36,508 bases of DNA, taken from an uncultured Selenomonadales bacterium. Its GTDB lineage: Bacteria > Bacillota > Negativicutes > Selenomonadales > Selenomonadaceae. Within the stretch, counting starts at the first letter, position 1; every line of letters starts with the position of its first letter. The stretch covers positions 1 through 36,508 of the forward strand of contig CAMJQS010000007.1 in assembly GCA_946408105.1 (NCBI GenBank). The letters are read 5' to 3'. The notes beneath the pieces were generated by a model, which saw only the letters and a program-made list of their open reading frames with translations, ran no database searches and was not told the DNA's origin. This document shows, piece after piece, positions 32,877 through 36,508 of this stretch. The position numbers were made by a program, and so were the translations under genes.

Positions 32877-34952
32877 TTATTTGGTCGTCGGCTTGTCGGT
32901 CTCGGCGATATATTTTCTTGCCGCGTCGACGACAGATTTTTTCAGCTCAAGAATCGGAATGTTTTTGACTTGAGCTCCCGCAACGTTTTGATGGCCGCCG
33001 CCGCCGAATTTTTCCATGATGACTTGAACGTTTAAATCGCCGCTCGAACGCGCGCTTATTCCAATCATGTCGTTTTTCATTTGGAAAAGGATAATCGTCA
33101 TGCGCACGCCCTCGACGCGCAAAAGTCCGTCGGCCGCCTGCCCCGCGATTGCCTGAACGTTCGGGATAAGATTTTCGATGTAAGAGACGACGAGCCCGCC
33201 CTCGTAATATTCCGATTGCGCTTTCGTCTTGGCGAGGGAAACGGTCGTCTCGTAATCCGACTTGAAAAGATAATTCACGACGACGGGGTCTGCGCCGCTC
33301 CTGCGAAGGTAAGCCGCCGCCTCGAAAGTCCTTGCGCCCGCCTGCACGGAAAAATTTTTTGTGTCGACGACGATGCCCGAATAAAGCGCGGTCGCCGCCA
33401 ATTTCCCGATACGGATTTTTTCGTCGAAGTACATTAAAAGTTCCGTGACCATTTCGCACGTCGAAGAAGAGCCCGGCTCAAGATAACTTATCGCGGGATT
33501 TTTAATCGTGTTCTCACTGCGGCGGTGGTGGTCGATGACGACGATTTTTTTTATCTTGTCGAGGAGCGCGGGCGCGGCCACAAGATTCGGAATGAACGTG
33601 TCGACGACGACCAACATCGGCTCAAGGGAAGAAGAAATCGAAACTTCATTTGCGCTGACGAACAAATCTTTGTAAGCGTCGTCCTTTTCCAGAAGGTCAA
33701 CAATTTTTTCCACGCTGTCGAGCCAATTGCTCAAGACGATATGCGCGGGCTTGTCCAAACTCCTTGCCATGAGCGCGACGCCGACCGCCGCGCCGAATGC
33801 GTCGTAGTCTTCGCGGGTGTGCCCCATGATAAAAATTTCGTCGGCGGCCTTCATCGTGTCGCGAATCGAATGGCTCATGACGCGGGCTTTGACTCGCGTG
33901 TTGCGTTCGACGGCCTTTGCTCTTCCGCCGAAGAATTGCATTTTGTCTTTGACGTTGACGGCCGCTTGGTCTCCGCCGCGCGCCAGTGCCAAATTCAAAC
34001 CGGCTTGAGCTTTGGTGTCCAGTTCGCTCATCGTCTGTTCGACGGAAGATTTTTCCGCGACGGACGCGCCGATTGATAAAGTCACGGGCAGTTGATTTTT
34101 GTTGACGAGCTGACGAACTTTATCCAGCACGATAAATTTTTGTTCGATTGCAATTTCCAAGGCGCGTTGCTCAAGCAAGACGAGAAACAAATCGTCCGAC
34201 ACGCGCCGCGTGAAGCCCGCCAAAGACTCGACCCACTTTTCCAAAAGTTCGCTGACAGAAAGCATGAGCGAAGTTTTTTCCGCCTCGGTGAGCCCTTGCG
34301 TTACTTCGTCGTAGTTGTCGATTTGCACGTAGAGAAGTGCCGTGCGGCTCCGTTCATACTCAATCTTTAAATCTTCGTAAGGCGTCGTCTCCCGCGCGAA
34401 GAGCACGACCATCCGCGAATAATCTGCGTTGGCTTGAAGGTGGCGATACTTAACCAAGAAGTGCCGATAAAATTCTTCGGGCGCGCCGTCCGCGTTCTTG
34501 CGTCGACGAAGTGATTTAACTCGATACTCGCCCTCGCCCGCAGAATTTTTTTCTTCGGTGTCGGCTGTCGAAAAAATTTCTTTGGGCAAAAGTCCTTCCC
34601 AAAATTCTTCGACGTCCATGCCCTGCTGCGGAGCGACTTCGGCAAAGTCCTGCATGATTGAGTTGCACCACTGAAGCCGCCGCTCTCCGTCGGCGACGAG
34701 AATTCCTTCGGGCAACTTCGTCATCGCATAATACATCATGTCGTTGAAGTTACCGATAACATTTTCTGCGTACTCTTTAAATCTTTTTTCGCGTTCGCGT
34801 CGACGGACAACGGCGAACCAAACTAACAGAGCCCAAACCAAAAGAGCCATCACGCCCAAAATTTTGTTGTATTGCGAGAGCGTAACGACCATGACCGCCA
34901 TGACCGCCAAATTTATCACCGAGTCCGGCCACGCGGATAAAATTCTCGGCAC
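32877..34952 (-). CDS. gdpP: Cyclic-di-AMP phosphodiesterase GdpP
   Basis: Hydrolyses c-di-AMP to pApA and thereby sets cell-wall and potassium homeostasis. A 691-residue membrane protein. Two helices lie in the first 50 residues, a PAS-like domain follows, then a degenerate GGDEF domain (about 195-320; no intact GGDEF). The DHH phosphoesterase begins at IFIMGHTREDYDAFGAAVGVA, with DHHRR (VVIDHHRRS) and, in the DHHA1 part, GGGGHQNVAGA. The neighbour yybS comes just before it, as in Bacillus, but rplI does not follow here. 12 bases separate it from yybS. Confidence 0.95.
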   Translation of the reverse strand: MPRILSAWPDSVINLAVMAVMVVTLSQYNKILGVMALLVWALLVWFAVVRRREREKRFKEYAENVIGNFNDMMYYAMTKLPEGILVADGERRLQWCNSIMQDFAEVAPQQGMDVEEFWEGLLPKEIFSTADTEEKNSAGEGEYRVKSLRRRKNADGAPEEFYRHFLVKYRHLQANADYSRMVVLFARETTPYEDLKIEYERSRTALLYVQIDNYDEVTQGLTEAEKTSLMLSVSELLEKWVESLAGFTRRVSDDLFLVLLEQRALEIAIEQKFIVLDKVRQLVNKNQLPVTLSIGASVAEKSSVEQTMSELDTKAQAGLNLALARGGDQAAVNVKDKMQFFGGRAKAVERNTRVKARVMSHSIRDTMKAADEIFIMGHTREDYDAFGAAVGVALMARSLDKPAHIVLSNWLDSVEKIVDLLEKDDAYKDLFVSANEVSISSSLEPMLVVVDTFIPNLVAAPALLDKIKKIVVIDHHRRSENTIKNPAISYLEPGSSSTCEMVTELLMYFDEKIRIGKLAATALYSGIVVDTKNFSVQAGARTFEAAAYLRRSGADPVVVNYLFKSDYETTVSLAKTKAQSEYYEGGLVVSYIENLIPNVQAIAGQAADGLLRVEGVRMTIILFQMKNDMIGISARSSGDLNVQVIMEKFGGGGHQNVAGAQVKNIPILELKKSVVDAARKYIAETDKPTTK

Positions 34953-34964
34953 TTCATCATCTCC

Positions 34965-35915
34965 CTAATCTTTAAAAAATTTTTTCCGATAATCGAAAAG
35001 CATATCGACCAAACCCGTTATCGCCAAGAGTTGCAAGAAGAACATGTTCAGCACGAAAATCACGTAAAGAAACCGCCGCAAAAATTTTGAAACTTTATAT
35101 CTGTCGAAGACGGCCGACAGCAGAGAAAATCCTTGAACGAGCCCGACGAGCGCAGAGACAACCAGCAAGTTCAAAGTTATTTCGTAAATTTCCGTCCAGC
35201 CGCGCGTGAAGCCCCAATACATTCCCAGCCCGCCGATTATCGCCGTGTAAAAAAATATCGGTGGAAATCTCCATTCGGCGAACGGCGGCATCGTCGGCAA
35301 CTTGAGCTGAAGTTTCGGGAAAATCCATTTCGCCGTGAACCAAACCGCCAAAGAATTTATCAGCGCGCTCAACATGATGAGCGTCGGCAAGAGGAACGTA
35401 AAAGTTTTCAAGGCCGGCTCGACTTGAGTTTTCGCCTCGTTGATTCGCGCTTTATCGACGCCCATTGATTCGTACATTGCAAAGGATTCGTTGAAAGATT
35501 CGCGCACCATTTCTATTTGCTCGTCGATTAAGTTCACGTCCATGACGGCAAGCAAAAGTCCGAGCGTCAAAACTTGCGCGGCGGACGCGACGATTAGCGT
35601 AGACAAAAAAATTTTCACCGCGCCGAAATTTTTTCTCACGCACCAACCGAGCGCAACGCCGCACGCTCCGAAACTCAACGCAAGCCGCGCCGCAAGAATC
35701 GGGCTGATTAAAATCGACAACAAAATAAACGTGACGACCAGCGCAGTCAAACCTTTGCCGGCTCCTTGACGCGTCGTCAAAACCGCAAGCGGCACCGCAC
35801 AAAAAAATTCCGCGAACATGCCGAGAATCGGAACGTAAACCGTGACCAGCCCGATTATCACCGTTATCGCGACCAGCAGGCCGCCCTCGATTGTCGGCGT
35901 GACACTTCTTCCCAT
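34965..35915 (-). CDS. yybS: DUF2232 membrane protein, YybS family
   Basis: A 316-residue very hydrophobic protein with about eight membrane helices (for example GGLLVAITVIIGLVTVYVPIL, KGLTALVVTFILLSILI, IFFYTAIIGGLGMYW, FLYVIFVLNMFFLQLLAITGLVDML). YybS proteins sit beside gdpP; they resemble transporter-like components, but function is unknown. I place the start at MGRSVTPTIEGG, 7 bases after GGAGG; the longer frame begins inside the promoter. Confidence 0.9.
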   Translation of the reverse strand: MGRSVTPTIEGGLLVAITVIIGLVTVYVPILGMFAEFFCAVPLAVLTTRQGAGKGLTALVVTFILLSILISPILAARLALSFGACGVALGWCVRKNFGAVKIFLSTLIVASAAQVLTLGLLLAVMDVNLIDEQIEMVRESFNESFAMYESMGVDKARINEAKTQVEPALKTFTFLLPTLIMLSALINSLAVWFTAKWIFPKLQLKLPTMPPFAEWRFPPIFFYTAIIGGLGMYWGFTRGWTEIYEITLNLLVVSALVGLVQGFSLLSAVFDRYKVSKFLRRFLYVIFVLNMFFLQLLAITGLVDMLFDYRKKFFKD

Positions 35916-35943
35916 TAATTTTCCTCCGAAAAAAATTTTACGC

Positions 35944-35952
35944 ATTATACCA
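35944..35952 (-). promoter_or_regulatory. Extended -10 promoter of yybS-gdpP
   Basis: On the minus strand TGGTATAAT, that is a TGN motif joined to a perfect TATAAT, with no good -35 box (TGGTAA at best). It starts about 30 bases before the yybS ATG. Confidence 0.65.
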
Positions 35953-35984
35953 GACGCCAAAAACTTTTACCAGAGTTAAACGCG

Positions 35985-36013
35985 TTTCAAAAATTCCTTT
36001 CTCGTGATACAAT
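35985..36013 (+). promoter_or_regulatory. Promoter of the last gene, divergent from yybS
   Basis: TTTCAA (35985-35990), 17 bases, TACAAT (36008-36013) preceded by TGA, giving an extended -10. Confidence 0.55.
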
Positions 36014-36045
36014 TCGTTCGCAAAAAATTTTTGGGAGTGATTGCT

Positions 36046-36508
36046 TTGAACGGTGCGCAAGATGAATTGAAAAAAATTTTGGCGGCGATAAATTCTCGTG
36101 ACGAGAAAAATTTTTCTGCCCGCGTCGACTTGAAAAATTTTATGGACATTGCCTACGACGAGACGACCGAAGTCCTCGCAAAAAATTGTTCCGCCTTCCA
36201 CGAGCTTTACCCGAAAGATTTATTTTTTAAATTCGGCTCAAGAATTTTGCGGCTCTACAACGAAAAATTTCGCGGCGTGCACCTCGGCCTGATTGAAAAA
36301 GTCATCGCCGCTTACTTCGACGGCAGCTTCAAGGACGCAAAAAATTTTTCCTCGACGCCGATAAAATTTCTGGCCGCCGAACTCGACAGGTTGCTCCGTG
36401 CCGTTCACGCCGAATTCGGCGAAGAAAAAATTTCGGGCGACAAAAATTTTCTTGCGGTTAAAATGGTCGGCGACGGCTCAAGCTACGGGCGAATGATTGA
36501 CACGTTGA
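36046..36508 (+). CDS. Hypothetical protein, runs off the window end
   Basis: TTG start 8 bases after GGGAG, then at least 154 codons with no stop: MNGAQDELKKILAAINSRDEKNFSARVDLKNFMDIAYDETTEVLAKN... The visible part is polar, mixed alpha, without signal peptide or membrane helix, and carries SGDKNFLAVKMVGDGSSYGRMIDTL at the window end. I recognise no family. It has its own promoter. Likely a real gene because its ribosome site, promoter and open frame agree. Confidence 0.7.
   Translation, partial: MNGAQDELKKILAAINSRDEKNFSARVDLKNFMDIAYDETTEVLAKNCSAFHELYPKDLFFKFGSRILRLYNEKFRGVHLGLIEKVIAAYFDGSFKDAKNFSSTPIKFLAAELDRLLRAVHAEFGEEKISGDKNFLAVKMVGDGSSYGRMIDTL

Noticed and set aside
1..36508. tRNA or rRNA genes
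   Set aside because: No cloverleaf-like segment with a GGTTCGA-type T-arm in proper context and no rRNA-like stretch was seen; the GGTTCG at 2206-2212 belongs to a hairpin terminator.

Overview
The window looks like a chromosomal segment of a low-to-moderate GC Firmicute. The gene order ftsB/divIC - yabR-type S1 protein - tilS - hpt - ftsH (4538-9521) is a classic Firmicutes cluster, and yybS-gdpP (34965-35915 and 32877-34952) is another. Many start codons are TTG or ATG with strong AAGGAGG-type ribosome sites, and most promoters read TTGNNN-17-TANNNT. Coding DNA is very rich in AAAAATTTT tracts. A Negativicutes/Selenomonadaceae-like host is my best guess, but this is an inference from style and not proven.

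Layout. 1-3308: a partial MFS transporter, a repeat-bearing hypothetical gene, a small EamA-type transporter and a secreted protein. 3380-4480: a FkbM methyltransferase. 4484-9577: one transcription unit from a clear promoter before ftsB to a clear terminator after ftsH. 9592-12339: two related secreted TPR-type genes, the second broken by four same-direction frameshifts. 12358-14895: asparaginase and pyruvate kinase. 14912-23206: ileS, two polysaccharide-type genes and copA (with a CopZ domain fused to its end). 23217-25355 (minus): a metal-binding lipoprotein and an aminotransferase. 25405-30353 (minus): a sorbitol PTS operon. 30492-32139: nnrE/nnrD. 32355-32868: a divergent HPr-like gene. 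32877-35949 (minus): gdpP and yybS. 36046-end: a partial unknown gene.

The most unusual region is the sorbitol operon. Two related elements, about 735 bp and 936 bp, lie antisense to the operon. Each has an A-tract left end, its own promoter, a conserved structured leader, and one gene for an HNH nuclease followed by tandem CxxC...CxxxC zinc modules (two modules in one copy, four in the other). Host codons are missing at both sites: the middle of srlE is gone in one case, and the end of the SorC-type regulator plus the start of srlA in the other. Each nuclease gene runs into host DNA, which supplies its last few codons and its stop. The operon's EIIA domain and sorbitol-6-phosphate dehydrogenase remain intact, as one fused protein.

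A second pattern is a family of 7-bp tandem repeats at four sites, with four units per array or arm (five in one right arm). One forms the ribosome site and start codon of a transporter gene, one is a palindrome before the S1 gene, and two are inserted in frame inside ileS and copA.
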